Source: Ignavibacteriales bacterium (GTDB lineage: Bacteria > Bacteroidota > Ignavibacteria > Ignavibacteriales > Melioribacteraceae). From it: a stretch of 5,460 nt of DNA. This document shows, in pieces, positions 1 through 5,460 of this stretch (position 1 is the stretch's first letter; the number at the start of each line of letters is the position of its first letter). The stretch is from contig QYQI01000154.1 in the NCBI GenBank assembly GCA_007280825.1, positions 1-5,460 of the forward strand. Direction: 5' to 3'. A model generated the notes under the pieces. The model was not told where the DNA came from. It worked only from the letters and a program-made list of their open reading frames with translations, and did no database searches. The translations under genes and the position numbers were made by a program.

Positions 1-23
1 AATAATATATGTGGTAAAATTAA

Positions 24-497
24 ATGAAAATCTGCGAAATTCTTCAGGTAGGCAAGATTATTCCTTCTTTACATGGAAAAGAGAAAACAGATGTTGTTAA
101 TGAACTTGTTGATTTATTTAAGAATGACGAACGTGTAAAGGATTTAGATGAAATGCGTAACGCAGTTCATGAAAGAGAAAAAATTATGTCAACCGGTGTG
201 GGAAAAGGTTTTGCAATACCTCACGCAAAAACAAACAGTGTTAATGAAATTGTAGCTGCCTTTGGTAAACTTGATGAACCAATTGATTTTCAAGCTCTTG
301 ACGAACAACCTGTTAACTTAGTTTTTCTTCTAGTAGGAAAAGAAAATTTAGTTGGTCCACATATAAAATTGCTTAGCCGTATCTCTCGAATGATGAACAA
401 AGATGAATTTAGAGAAAGTCTTTCAAAAGCTAAAACTGCCGAAGAGATTTATTCACTCTTCGAGAATGAAGAAAAACAATATTTTGAAACTGCATAA
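24..497 (+). CDS. ptsN: PTS EIIA-type (PtsN / EIIA-Ntr-like) phosphoacceptor protein
   Basis: The 157-residue product is a single fructose/mannitol-type PTS EIIA domain, close to the usual size of EIIA-Ntr (E. coli PtsN is about 163 residues). The phosphoacceptor motif GVGKGFAIPHAKT lies at residues 58-70, with His67 as the expected phosphorylated histidine. The second conserved histidine is His113, in GPHIKLLSRISRMM (111-124). No EIIB or EIIC domain or membrane segment is fused to it, so a regulatory role (nitrogen-PTS style, taking phosphate from an NPr/HPr-like protein) is more likely than sugar transport; this is inferred from family knowledge. The ATG at 24 is the only sensible start: the in-frame ATG at 9 hits a TAA after two codons. 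No strong Shine-Dalgarno is visible in the 23 bases upstream, which are too few to show a promoter or the preceding gene. hisS follows after 9 bases, so the two are probably cotranscribed. The symbol reflects domain family; orthology to proteobacterial PtsN is not proven. Confidence 0.88.
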   Translation: MKICEILQVGKIIPSLHGKEKTDVVNELVDLFKNDERVKDLDEMRNAVHEREKIMSTGVGKGFAIPHAKTNSVNEIVAAFGKLDEPIDFQALDEQPVNLVFLLVGKENLVGPHIKLLSRISRMMNKDEFRESLSKAKTAEEIYSLFENEEKQYFETA

Positions 498-506
498 TAT
501 TATTAC

Positions 507-1769
507 ATGATTAAAGCTGTAACCGGTACCCGCGATATACTTCCAACTGATATTCCTAAATGGAATTTTCTTTTATCTATTGTTGAATCCGTCTTTTCAC
601 GATTCAACTATAAGGAAATTCGTACACCTATTTTTGAAGAGACATCGCTTTTTGCACGGGGAATTGGTGAAGCTACTGATATTGTTAGTAAAGAGATGTA
701 CACTTTTCTTGATCGAAGCGGCGATAGTATTACACTAAGACCTGAAATGACAGCAGGAGTTGTACGCGCATTCATTGAACATTCTCTGGATAAAAAACAA
801 AATCTTAATAAACTGTTCTATGCCGGACCAATGTTTAGACAAGAACGGCCTCAAGCAGGAAGATTTAGACAATTCCATCAATTTGGTGCTGAAGCGCTCG
901 GGAGTAATGATCCGCTTCTTGATGCCGAAATAATAATTATGGCTTATGATATTTTTAAACGTCTCAGTTTGAAAAATTTGATTGTTAAAATAAATTCGCT
1001 CGGAGTTCCGGAATCGCGGGAAAATTATAAAAATGTTTTGCGAAAATATATTGAACCTCATCTAAACAAACTTTCATCGGAAAGTAGAAAACGATTTGAT
1101 ACAAACATCATGCGCATCTTTGATAGTAAAGAAGAGAACGACCAGAAAATAATGGAGAACGCTCCGCTGCTTATTGAATTTCTGGATGATGAAAGTCTTC
1201 AACATTTCGAAAAAGTAAAACAAACTTTGTTATCAACTAAAATTCTTTTTGAGATTGATACAAAACTTGTCCGCGGGCTTGATTATTATACACACACAAC
1301 TTTTGAAATTGTAAGCGGAAGTGTTGGTTCACAAAGCGCATTGTGCGGTGGCGGAAGATATAACCTGCTGGTTAAAGAACTTGGTGGGAACGAAACTCCG
1401 GGTGTCGGTTTTGCTGCAGGTATGGAAAGAATTTTACTTGCTTGTGAAAATGAAAAATCTTTTTCTCTTGATGATGAAAAAATAGACTTGTTCATAGTAA
1501 CGATAGAAAAAGGATTAGAAAAATTTGCTTATCAAACCGCAGTGGATTTTAGAAGAAAAGGACTTGTCGTTGATCTAGATTATTTAGACCGAAGTGTTAA
1601 AGCACAAATGCGTGAAGCTAACAGATTGAATGCAAAACATGTTTTATTTATCGGCGGGGAAGAATTTAGTAAAGGTGAAATCGTTTTGAAAAATATGAGC
1701 AGCAGCGAACAAAAGAATTTTTCTAAAAATGAGCTTGATAAAATTTATACGAGCATCAAGGAGAAATGA
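507..1769 (+). CDS. hisS: Histidyl-tRNA synthetase (class II)
   Basis: A complete 420-residue HisRS, the normal bacterial length, which charges tRNA-His with histidine using ATP in the cytoplasm. The N-terminus MIKAVTGTRDILP is typical and fixes the ATG at 507. Motif 1 lies around residues 38-67 (IRTPIFEETSLFARGIGEA). Motif 2 is GPMFRQERPQAGRFRQFHQ at 107-125, with the ATP-contacting Arg111. The HisRS-specific histidine-A motif LVRGLDYYTHTTFEI is at 254-268, with Arg256 matching the catalytic arginine of the family. The second histidine motif (ALCGGGRYNLL, 278-288) leads into motif 3, GVGFAAGMERIL, at 299-310. Residues from about 325 to the end form the anticodon-binding domain (DLFIVTIEKG onward). 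All key residues are present, so the enzyme should be active. It starts 9 bases after ptsN with no recognisable Shine-Dalgarno, suggesting translational coupling or the SD-independent initiation common in Bacteroidota. A histidine biosynthesis HisZ paralogue is less likely because the HisRS motifs and C-terminal domain are complete. Confidence 0.97.
   Translation: MIKAVTGTRDILPTDIPKWNFLLSIVESVFSRFNYKEIRTPIFEETSLFARGIGEATDIVSKEMYTFLDRSGDSITLRPEMTAGVVRAFIEHSLDKKQNLNKLFYAGPMFRQERPQAGRFRQFHQFGAEALGSNDPLLDAEIIIMAYDIFKRLSLKNLIVKINSLGVPESRENYKNVLRKYIEPHLNKLSSESRKRFDTNIMRIFDSKEENDQKIMENAPLLIEFLDDESLQHFEKVKQTLLSTKILFEIDTKLVRGLDYYTHTTFEIVSGSVGSQSALCGGGRYNLLVKELGGNETPGVGFAAGMERILLACENEKSFSLDDEKIDLFIVTIEKGLEKFAYQTAVDFRRKGLVVDLDYLDRSVKAQMREANRLNAKHVLFIGGEEFSKGEIVLKNMSSSEQKNFSKNELDKIYTSIKEK
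1759..1763 (+). promoter_or_regulatory. Shine-Dalgarno AGGAG that decides the TTG start at 1770
   Basis: AGGAG sits inside the last codons of hisS, six bases before the TTG at 1770, an ideal spacing. It is one of the few strong Shine-Dalgarno sequences in the window. The nearby ATG at 1766 is in another frame and gives only a 14-codon peptide, so the TTG is the supported start. Confidence 0.7.
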
Positions 1770-2279
1770 TTGTCTCTTCGAAAGCCCAAAGAAACGCCAA
1801 AAATTCCTAAGACCAGAAAAAAGAAAGCTCATACTGCAATTGCTGCTATCCCATTAAAAAAACCTGACAAGCTTGAATATCTCTGCAAAGCATTTTATAA
1901 GTATGATGAATCGGTTAAAAAACAGTATTGTGTTTTTGCGATTGAAACGATAGTTGAGTTTACAAGTTTTTCTTACGAAGTATCTCTTGAAGTAGTGAAA
2001 GAGAAAAATGTTTTAAATTTTATTTTAATGGGATTAAATGCAAAAACAAATGTTGTTCCCCTGGTTCAACCTGCAAGGACAGAATTACTTTTTGAAGATT
2101 TGATTGGTGATTATATGGTTAATGTTGTTAAGCAGGATGGGGCAATCAATACCGGTGAGTTTCATTTCAACATTTATAAAAAAGAAATTTTATTAACTAA
2201 GCAATACAAAACGAATAAGAAAAACAATCGTGTCTTTTGCAAATTTGAGGTAGTAGAAAAAGAATTTTCCTTTCCATAA
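1770..2279 (+). CDS. Conserved-looking hypothetical protein with a basic N-terminal tail
   Basis: A 169-residue protein that I do not recognise. It begins with TTG immediately after the hisS TGA, with a good AGGAG six bases upstream, so its translation is probably coupled to hisS. Residues 1-34 form a Lys/Arg/Pro-rich, probably disordered tail (nine basic residues in the first 19, including RKKK at 16-19) that resembles nucleic-acid-binding or ribosome-associated extensions. Residues 35-169 look like a compact alpha/beta or mostly beta domain: a tyrosine-rich helix-like stretch (LEYLCKAFYKYDESVKKQY), then alternating hydrophobic strands (YCVFAIETIVEF, VLNFILMGLN, FHFNIYKKEILL, RVFCKFEVVEKEF). 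There is no signal peptide or membrane segment, and no catalytic motif I can name. Codon use resembles the neighbours, and the frame is intact for 170 codons, so it is very likely a real gene. Its place between hisS and rlmB suggests a housekeeping or translation-linked role, but that is inference from position only. Confidence 0.8.
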   Translation: MSLRKPKETPKIPKTRKKKAHTAIAAIPLKKPDKLEYLCKAFYKYDESVKKQYCVFAIETIVEFTSFSYEVSLEVVKEKNVLNFILMGLNAKTNVVPLVQPARTELLFEDLIGDYMVNVVKQDGAINTGEFHFNIYKKEILLTKQYKTNKKNNRVFCKFEVVEKEFSFP

Positions 2280-2287
2280 TAAATTAA

Positions 2288-2321
2288 ACCTTCTCCCTTC
2301 ATCTTGAAGGGCGGGGGAGGT
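2288..2321 (+). promoter_or_regulatory. GC-rich bulged hairpin covering the rlmB ribosome binding site
   Basis: A perfect inner stem CCCTTCA (2295-2301) / TGAAGGG (2305-2311) closes a three-base loop. An outer stem pairs 2288-2294 (ACCTTCT) with 2315-2321 (GGGAGGT), two of the seven pairs being G-U wobbles, across a three-base bulge (CGG, 2312-2314). The whole forms about 14 base pairs in an otherwise AT-rich region. The right arm contains the GGAGG Shine-Dalgarno of rlmB, so the fold would mask it in the mRNA. No T-tract follows, which argues against a terminator. It may be a translational control element, or a copy of a dispersed palindromic repeat that happens to supply the ribosome binding site. 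The pairing is directly visible; the function is inferred. Confidence 0.55.
2316..2320 (+). promoter_or_regulatory. Shine-Dalgarno GGAGG that decides the rlmB start at 2325
   Basis: GGAGG, within the G-rich run GGGGGAGG (2313-2320), ends four bases before the ATG at 2325. It supports that ATG over the in-frame TTG at 2304, which would place the hairpin and the Shine-Dalgarno inside the coding sequence and add a meaningless KGGGGI extension. Confidence 0.7.
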
Positions 2322-2324
2322 ATT

Positions 2325-3059
2325 ATGCAAAAAATTTATGGACGTAAGCCTGTACTCGAAGCACTTAAATCAGAAGTTGAACTAGAAGTAGTATATATAG
2401 CTTTTGGTCAGCATGGTGAAGTTATAAATCAAATTTTTTCTGCAGCTAAGAAACGCGGAATCAAAATTACACAACTATCCACACCAAAATTTGATTCTCT
2501 TACCGAAGGACAAAATGCACAAGGTGTCATTGCACTCAAAAGCTCACAAAAATATTTTGAGTTAGATGAAATAATAACTGAATCAAAAAAATCAAAATTT
2601 CCTTTTTTATTACTACTCGATTCTATTCAAGATCCTCACAATGTAGGTGCTATTTTACGAACGGCTGAATGTGCCGGAGTAGATGGCGTTATAGTAACAA
2701 CAAACCAAAGTGCACCAATAACTGATACAGCAGAAAAAATCTCAGCAGGAGCTGTCTCTCATCTTAAAATTTGCAAAGTAAATAATCTTGTTCACGCAAT
2801 GGAAAAGTTGAAGAAAGAAGGATTCTGGATTGCCGGTTCTCATCTAACGGCTGATTCAAAAAATTATACTGAACTGGATTATAAAATGCCATTGGCATTA
2901 ATTGTTGGAAACGAAGAAAAAGGTATTCGTAAACTTGTTGCGGAAAATTGCGACTTCCTCATTAAGATTCCAATGAAAGGAAAAATTGATTCTCTTAATG
3001 TTTCTGTGTCCACAGGTGTTTTACTCTTCGAAATAAACCGCCAAAGAACTTTGATTTAA
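2325..3059 (+). CDS. rlmB: RlmB/SpoU-family 23S rRNA 2'-O-ribose methyltransferase
   Basis: Starting at ATG 2325 the product has 244 residues, the usual RlmB length. Family members transfer a methyl group from S-adenosylmethionine to a ribose 2'-OH; RlmB modifies G2251 in the peptidyl-transferase P-loop of E. coli 23S rRNA. The N-terminal substrate-binding domain (about 1-75) begins with IYGRKPVLEAL and ends with the typical EGQNAQGVIAL (61-71). The SPOUT knot domain follows. Motif 1, LDSIQDPHNVGAILRTAE (98-115), carries the conserved Asn106 and Arg112. Motif 2, LIVGNEEKGI (192-201), and motif 3, SLNVSVSTGVLLFE (223-236, with Asn225), form the trefoil knot and cofactor site. All key residues are present. 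The enzyme is surely a SpoU-class ribose methyltransferase; the exact target nucleotide is less certain, because TrmH-like paralogues share these motifs. The gene lies 45 bases after the hypothetical gene, preceded by the masking hairpin, and is followed by a terminator-like hairpin. Confidence 0.92.
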   Translation: MQKIYGRKPVLEALKSEVELEVVYIAFGQHGEVINQIFSAAKKRGIKITQLSTPKFDSLTEGQNAQGVIALKSSQKYFELDEIITESKKSKFPFLLLLDSIQDPHNVGAILRTAECAGVDGVIVTTNQSAPITDTAEKISAGAVSHLKICKVNNLVHAMEKLKKEGFWIAGSHLTADSKNYTELDYKMPLALIVGNEEKGIRKLVAENCDFLIKIPMKGKIDSLNVSVSTGVLLFEINRQRTLI

Positions 3060-3069
3060 TTTTTGTTTT

Positions 3070-3104
3070 GGAACGATTTAACCATTATAATCGTTTTATT
3101 TTTA
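3070..3104 (+). terminator. Probable Rho-independent terminator after rlmB
   Basis: AACGATT (3072-3078) pairs perfectly with AATCGTT (3089-3095). The stem can continue with TAA/TTA (3079-3081 with 3085-3087) across a one-base bulge, and GG at 3070-3071 can wobble-pair with TT at 3096-3097. It is followed by the T-rich run TTTTATTTTT. The stem is AT-rich and therefore weak, but it sits 11 bases after the rlmB stop and just before a new promoter, where a terminator is expected. Confidence 0.6.
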
Positions 3105-3107
3105 ATC

Positions 3108-3138
3108 TTGACTTTATTTTCCAGATAGAATAGGTTTG
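3108..3138 (+). promoter_or_regulatory. Predicted promoter of the suf operon (Bacteroidota-type)
   Basis: TTG at 3108-3110 (within TTGACT) is followed after 20 bases by TAGGTTTG at 3131-3138, an exact match to the TAnnTTTG -7 element known for the Bacteroidota primary sigma factor. Read as a classical promoter, TTGACT and TAGGTT are 17 bases apart. Transcription would start near 3143-3146, giving a leader of about 20 bases before sufB. No operator or Fe-S regulator site is recognisable. Confidence 0.6.
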
Positions 3139-3165
3139 AATCAGTAATTAAAAGAAAGAAGTTAA

Positions 3166-4653
3166 ATGAACGAAATAAGTGAGAAAAAGACGGTTTCGGG
3201 AGAAACAAGCAGTGATGATATGAAAGTTTTGGACGATCTGACCAGCTCGGAATATAAATGGGGTTTTGTTACAGATATTGAATCAGAAACCGCTGCCAAA
3301 GGATTGAATGAAGATGTTGTTCGTATGATCTCTAAAAAAAAGAATGAACCGGAATGGATGACTGAGTGGCGATTGAAAGCATTTCGTTATTGGCTGAAGA
3401 TGGAAGAACCAACATGGTCAAATGTGCATTATCCTAAAATTAATTTTCAGGATATCAGTTATTATTCTGCACCAAAACAAAAACCAAAATTAAATTCACT
3501 GGATGAAGTTGATCCTGAATTACTCAAGACATTTGAAAAACTTGGTATTCCTCTGGAAGAGCAAAAACTTTTATCGGGTGTTGCTGTTGATGCAGTTTTC
3601 GATTCTGTTTCTGTTGCCACAACTTTTAGAGAAGCTCTGAAAGAGAAGGGAATTATTTTTTGTTCGATCTCGGAAGCTGTTAAAGAACATCCTGAACTCA
3701 TAAAAAAATATTTAGGTTCAGTCGTTCCGTACACGGATAATTATTACGCATCATTAAACGCCGCCGTATTTAGCGATGGTTCTTTTGTTTGGATTCCCAA
3801 AGATGTTCGATGCCCAATGGAACTATCAACATACTTTAGAATCAATTCACAAGATACCGGACAGTTTGAACGTACGCTGATAGTTGCAGAAGAAGGAGCT
3901 TACGTAAGTTATCTTGAAGGATGCACCGCACCAATCCGCGATAACAATCAATTGCATGCCGCTGTTGTAGAATTGGTTACTCTTGATAATGCTGAAATAA
4001 AATATTCAACCGTACAAAATTGGTATCCCGGTGATAAAGAAGGTAAAGGAGGAATCTACAATTTTGTAACAAAGCGCGGAGCTTGCAGAGGAAAAAATTC
4101 AAAAATATCATGGACACAAGTTGAAACAGGCTCAGCTATAACATGGAAATATCCGAGCTGTATTCTACAAGGTGATAACTCGATTGGAGAATTTTATTCC
4201 GTAGCAGTTACAAATAATTATCAGCAAGCCGATACCGGCACAAAAATGATTCATCTCGGCAAAAACACAAAGAGCACAGTGGTTTCAAAAGGTATTTCCG
4301 CCGGACACAGCAACAATTCTTACCGCGGATTGATTAAGATTGGAAAGAATGCTGAAGGCGCACGCAATTATACTCAATGCGATTCAATGCTTATGAGTGA
4401 TAAATGTGGTGCTCATACGTTTCCTTATATCGAAGTGGAAAATGAATCATCAAAAGTTGAACACGAAGCAACAACATCAAAAATTGGAGAAGACCAAATC
4501 TTTTATTTAAACCAGCGCGGAATATCTACCGAGGATGCAGTTAATATGATCGTAAACGGTTTTTGTAAAGAAGTATTTAAGGAATTGCCGATGGAATTTG
4601 CAGTTGAAGCACAGAAACTACTTGCAATTAGTTTAGAAGGATCGGTTGGATAA
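3166..4653 (+). CDS. sufB: Fe-S cluster assembly scaffold protein SufB
   Basis: A complete 495-residue SufB, the same length as I recall for the E. coli protein. SufB is the scaffold subunit of the cytoplasmic SufBCD complex, on which sulfur from SufS and iron are assembled into Fe-S clusters with the help of the SufC ATPase. Residues 1-110 are the helical N-terminal region (YKWGFVTDIESETAAKGL, then the tryptophan-rich EPEWMTEWRLKAFRYWLKME). The beta-helix core runs from about 190 to 430, with FVWIPKDVRCPMELSTYFRIN (208-228), YLEGCTAP (249-256, Cys253 probably the sulfur entry cysteine) and SWTQVETGSAITWKYPSC (315-332). The NYTQCDSML cysteine is Cys405, and VEHEATTSKIGEDQ (431-444) carries His433 and Glu434; these coincide with the functional Cys405, His433 and Glu434 of E. 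coli SufB. The C-terminal helices (EDAVNMIVNGF onward) are the SufC-binding region. The ATG at 3166 has only a weak purine-rich AAAGAAAGAAG upstream. SufD is excluded by the length and these motifs. Confidence 0.97.
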   Translation: MNEISEKKTVSGETSSDDMKVLDDLTSSEYKWGFVTDIESETAAKGLNEDVVRMISKKKNEPEWMTEWRLKAFRYWLKMEEPTWSNVHYPKINFQDISYYSAPKQKPKLNSLDEVDPELLKTFEKLGIPLEEQKLLSGVAVDAVFDSVSVATTFREALKEKGIIFCSISEAVKEHPELIKKYLGSVVPYTDNYYASLNAAVFSDGSFVWIPKDVRCPMELSTYFRINSQDTGQFERTLIVAEEGAYVSYLEGCTAPIRDNNQLHAAVVELVTLDNAEIKYSTVQNWYPGDKEGKGGIYNFVTKRGACRGKNSKISWTQVETGSAITWKYPSCILQGDNSIGEFYSVAVTNNYQQADTGTKMIHLGKNTKSTVVSKGISAGHSNNSYRGLIKIGKNAEGARNYTQCDSMLMSDKCGAHTFPYIEVENESSKVEHEATTSKIGEDQIFYLNQRGISTEDAVNMIVNGFCKEVFKELPMEFAVEAQKLLAISLEGSVG

Positions 4654-4760
4654 ACGAACGAAGAACGTAGAGTGAAGAGTTAAGTACGAAAAGAAAAAAT
4701 AATTAATCAAAAATTGAAAGCTGAGAGCTGATTGCTGAAAGCTAAACCGAAGGGAAAAGA
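4654..4760 (+). repeat. sufB-sufC spacer with degenerate heptamer repeats
   Basis: The clearest block is 4715-4742: four head-to-tail heptamers TGAAAGC, TGAGAGC, TGATTGC, TGAAAGC, followed by one more T, consensus TGAAAGC. Upstream, 4655-4689 can be read as a more decayed purine-rich heptad series (CGAACGA, AGAACGT, AGAGTGA, AGAGTTA, AGTACGA). There is no open reading frame of note, no promoter matching the pattern upstream of sufB, and no terminator, so sufB and sufC are presumably cotranscribed through it. Its last bases hold the sufC Shine-Dalgarno, AGGG at 4751-4754. This type of short heptamer array is often noncoding filler that expands by slippage; a function is not evident. Confidence 0.6.
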
Positions 4761-5460
4761 ATGTTATCAATAAAAAATCTGCATGCTAATGTTGATGGAA
4801 AAGAAATTCTTAAAGGAATTAATCTTGAAATAAAAACCGGCGAAGTGCATGCGATAATGGGTCCGAACGGTTCGGGAAAAAGCACACTTGCAAATGTTTT
4901 AACCGGAAATAAAAGTTATGAAGTGACAAACGGAAGTGTGCATTTTGAAGGGAAAAATTTATTGGATATGAATCCCGAAACACGCGCTCGTGAAGGTATG
5001 TTCTTAGCGTTTCAGTATCCGATTGAAATACCCGGAATCAGTAATGCAACATTTTTGAAAACTGCTTTGAATGAAATTAGAAAGTATAATAACCTAGCAG
5101 AGCTGACACCTAAAGAATTTCTTGACCGTATAAAAGACAAAGCAAAAGTTTTAGGATTAGATGATACACTTATCAGTCGTGCTGTTAATGTTGGATTTTC
5201 CGGCGGTGAAAAGAAACGAAATGAAATTTTTCAAATGCTTATGCTTGAACCGAAGTTTGTTCTTCTTGATGAAACTGATTCCGGGCTTGATATTGATGCA
5301 TTGCGGATTGTATCAAACGGTGTAAACATTTATAGAAATCCAAACAATGCTTTCTTGGTTGTAACTCATTATCAAAGATTACTTAATTATATCCAACCGG
5401 ATTTTGTCCACGTACTTTCCAAAGGAAGAATTATTAAATCCGGCGGTAAAGAATTAGCTC
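4761..5460 (+). CDS. sufC: Fe-S cluster assembly ATPase SufC (3' end cut by window)
   Basis: The reading frame is open from ATG 4761 to the window edge, giving 233 complete codons; SufC proteins are about 250 residues, so only some 15-20 are missing. SufC is the ABC-type ATPase of the cytoplasmic SufBCD complex and drives conformational change in SufB/SufD during cluster assembly. Walker A is GPNGSGKST at 34-42. The Q-loop is LAFQYPIEIPG (82-92, Gln85), with the SufC-typical FQYP-E-PG pattern. The ABC signature is FSGGEKKRNE at 146-155. Walker B and D-loop are FVLLDETDSGLDIDAL at 166-181, with catalytic Glu171. The switch histidine is His203 in VVTHYQRLL, also SufC-like, and DFVHVLSKGRIIKSGG (214-229) is the usual C-terminal stretch. 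No transmembrane segment is present, as expected. The AGGG six bases before the ATG and the canonical MLSIKNL start support the start chosen. It follows sufB after 107 bases; sufD and sufS probably lie downstream but cannot be seen. Confidence 0.97.
   Translation, partial: MLSIKNLHANVDGKEILKGINLEIKTGEVHAIMGPNGSGKSTLANVLTGNKSYEVTNGSVHFEGKNLLDMNPETRAREGMFLAFQYPIEIPGISNATFLKTALNEIRKYNNLAELTPKEFLDRIKDKAKVLGLDDTLISRAVNVGFSGGEKKRNEIFQMLMLEPKFVLLDETDSGLDIDALRIVSNGVNIYRNPNNAFLVVTHYQRLLNYIQPDFVHVLSKGRIIKSGGKELA

Noticed and set aside
9..17. In-frame ATG at 9 as an earlier ptsN start
   Set aside because: It is followed by TGG and then TAA, so it cannot extend the gene.
735..1061. 108-codon open frame on the minus strand inside hisS
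   Set aside because: It is fully antisense to a conserved part of hisS (motif 2 region), and its translation shows no recognisable domain. It is a shadow of the real gene.
1286..1495. 69-codon open frame on the minus strand inside hisS
   Set aside because: It is antisense to the HisRS motif 3 region, short, of low-complexity composition and without a supporting signal.
1766..1768. ATG at 1766 as the start of the gene after hisS
   Set aside because: It is in a different frame and stops after 14 codons; the TTG at 1770 opens the 169-residue frame with a well-spaced AGGAG.
1644..1832. 62-codon open frame on the minus strand across the hisS/unknown-gene junction
   Set aside because: It is antisense to two supported genes. 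Its Phe-rich translation is what a Lys-rich forward strand produces in reverse.
2304..2324. TTG at 2304 as an upstream start for rlmB
   Set aside because: It would translate the hairpin and the Shine-Dalgarno into KGGGGI, which is not part of the family, whereas ATG 2325 has GGAGG just upstream and gives the normal N-terminus.
3126..3131. TAGAAT as the -10 box of the suf promoter
   Set aside because: It lies only 12 bases after TTGACT, too close for a normal promoter; TAGGTTTG at 3131 has correct spacing in both promoter models.
3462..3734. 90-codon open frame on the minus strand inside sufB
   Set aside because: It is antisense to conserved SufB sequence, and its serine-rich translation has no known motif.
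4655..4743. CRISPR array in the sufB-sufC spacer
   Set aside because: The repeats are 7 bases long, directly abutting and degenerate. There are no 25-35 base repeats with unique spacers and no cas genes.

Overview
This AT-rich 5.46-kb window reads as ordinary chromosomal DNA from a member of the Bacteroidota/Chlorobiota/Ignavibacteriota assemblage; Ignavibacteria-like is my best guess, not proven. The clues are low GC, weak or absent Shine-Dalgarno sequences before most genes, and a promoter upstream of sufB that fits the Bacteroidota -33 TTG / -7 TAnnTTTG pattern. All genes are on the + strand, and no mobile element, tRNA, rRNA or CRISPR array is visible.

Layout: (1) Positions 24-2279 form a tightly packed cluster: a PtsN-like PTS EIIA domain protein, histidyl-tRNA synthetase (hisS), and a 169-residue protein of unknown function whose TTG start directly follows the hisS stop. 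(2) After a short gap with a GC-rich hairpin that overlaps the ribosome binding site comes an RlmB/SpoU-family 2'-O-ribose rRNA methyltransferase (best start 2325), followed by an AT-rich hairpin and T-tract that look like a terminator. (3) A new transcription unit then starts with its own promoter: sufB (3166-4653), a 107-bp spacer built largely of degenerate heptamer repeats, and sufC (4761 to the window edge, truncated by the edge). These encode two core parts of the SUF Fe-S cluster scaffold; sufD and sufS probably follow outside the window.

The first unit therefore combines a regulatory phosphoacceptor protein with translation functions (tRNA charging, rRNA modification), and the second is iron-sulfur cluster assembly. 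I found no clear evidence of a new multi-gene system. The items most worth a second look are the unknown basic-tailed protein between hisS and rlmB, the hairpin that would mask the rlmB ribosome binding site, and the heptamer-repeat spacer separating sufB from sufC.
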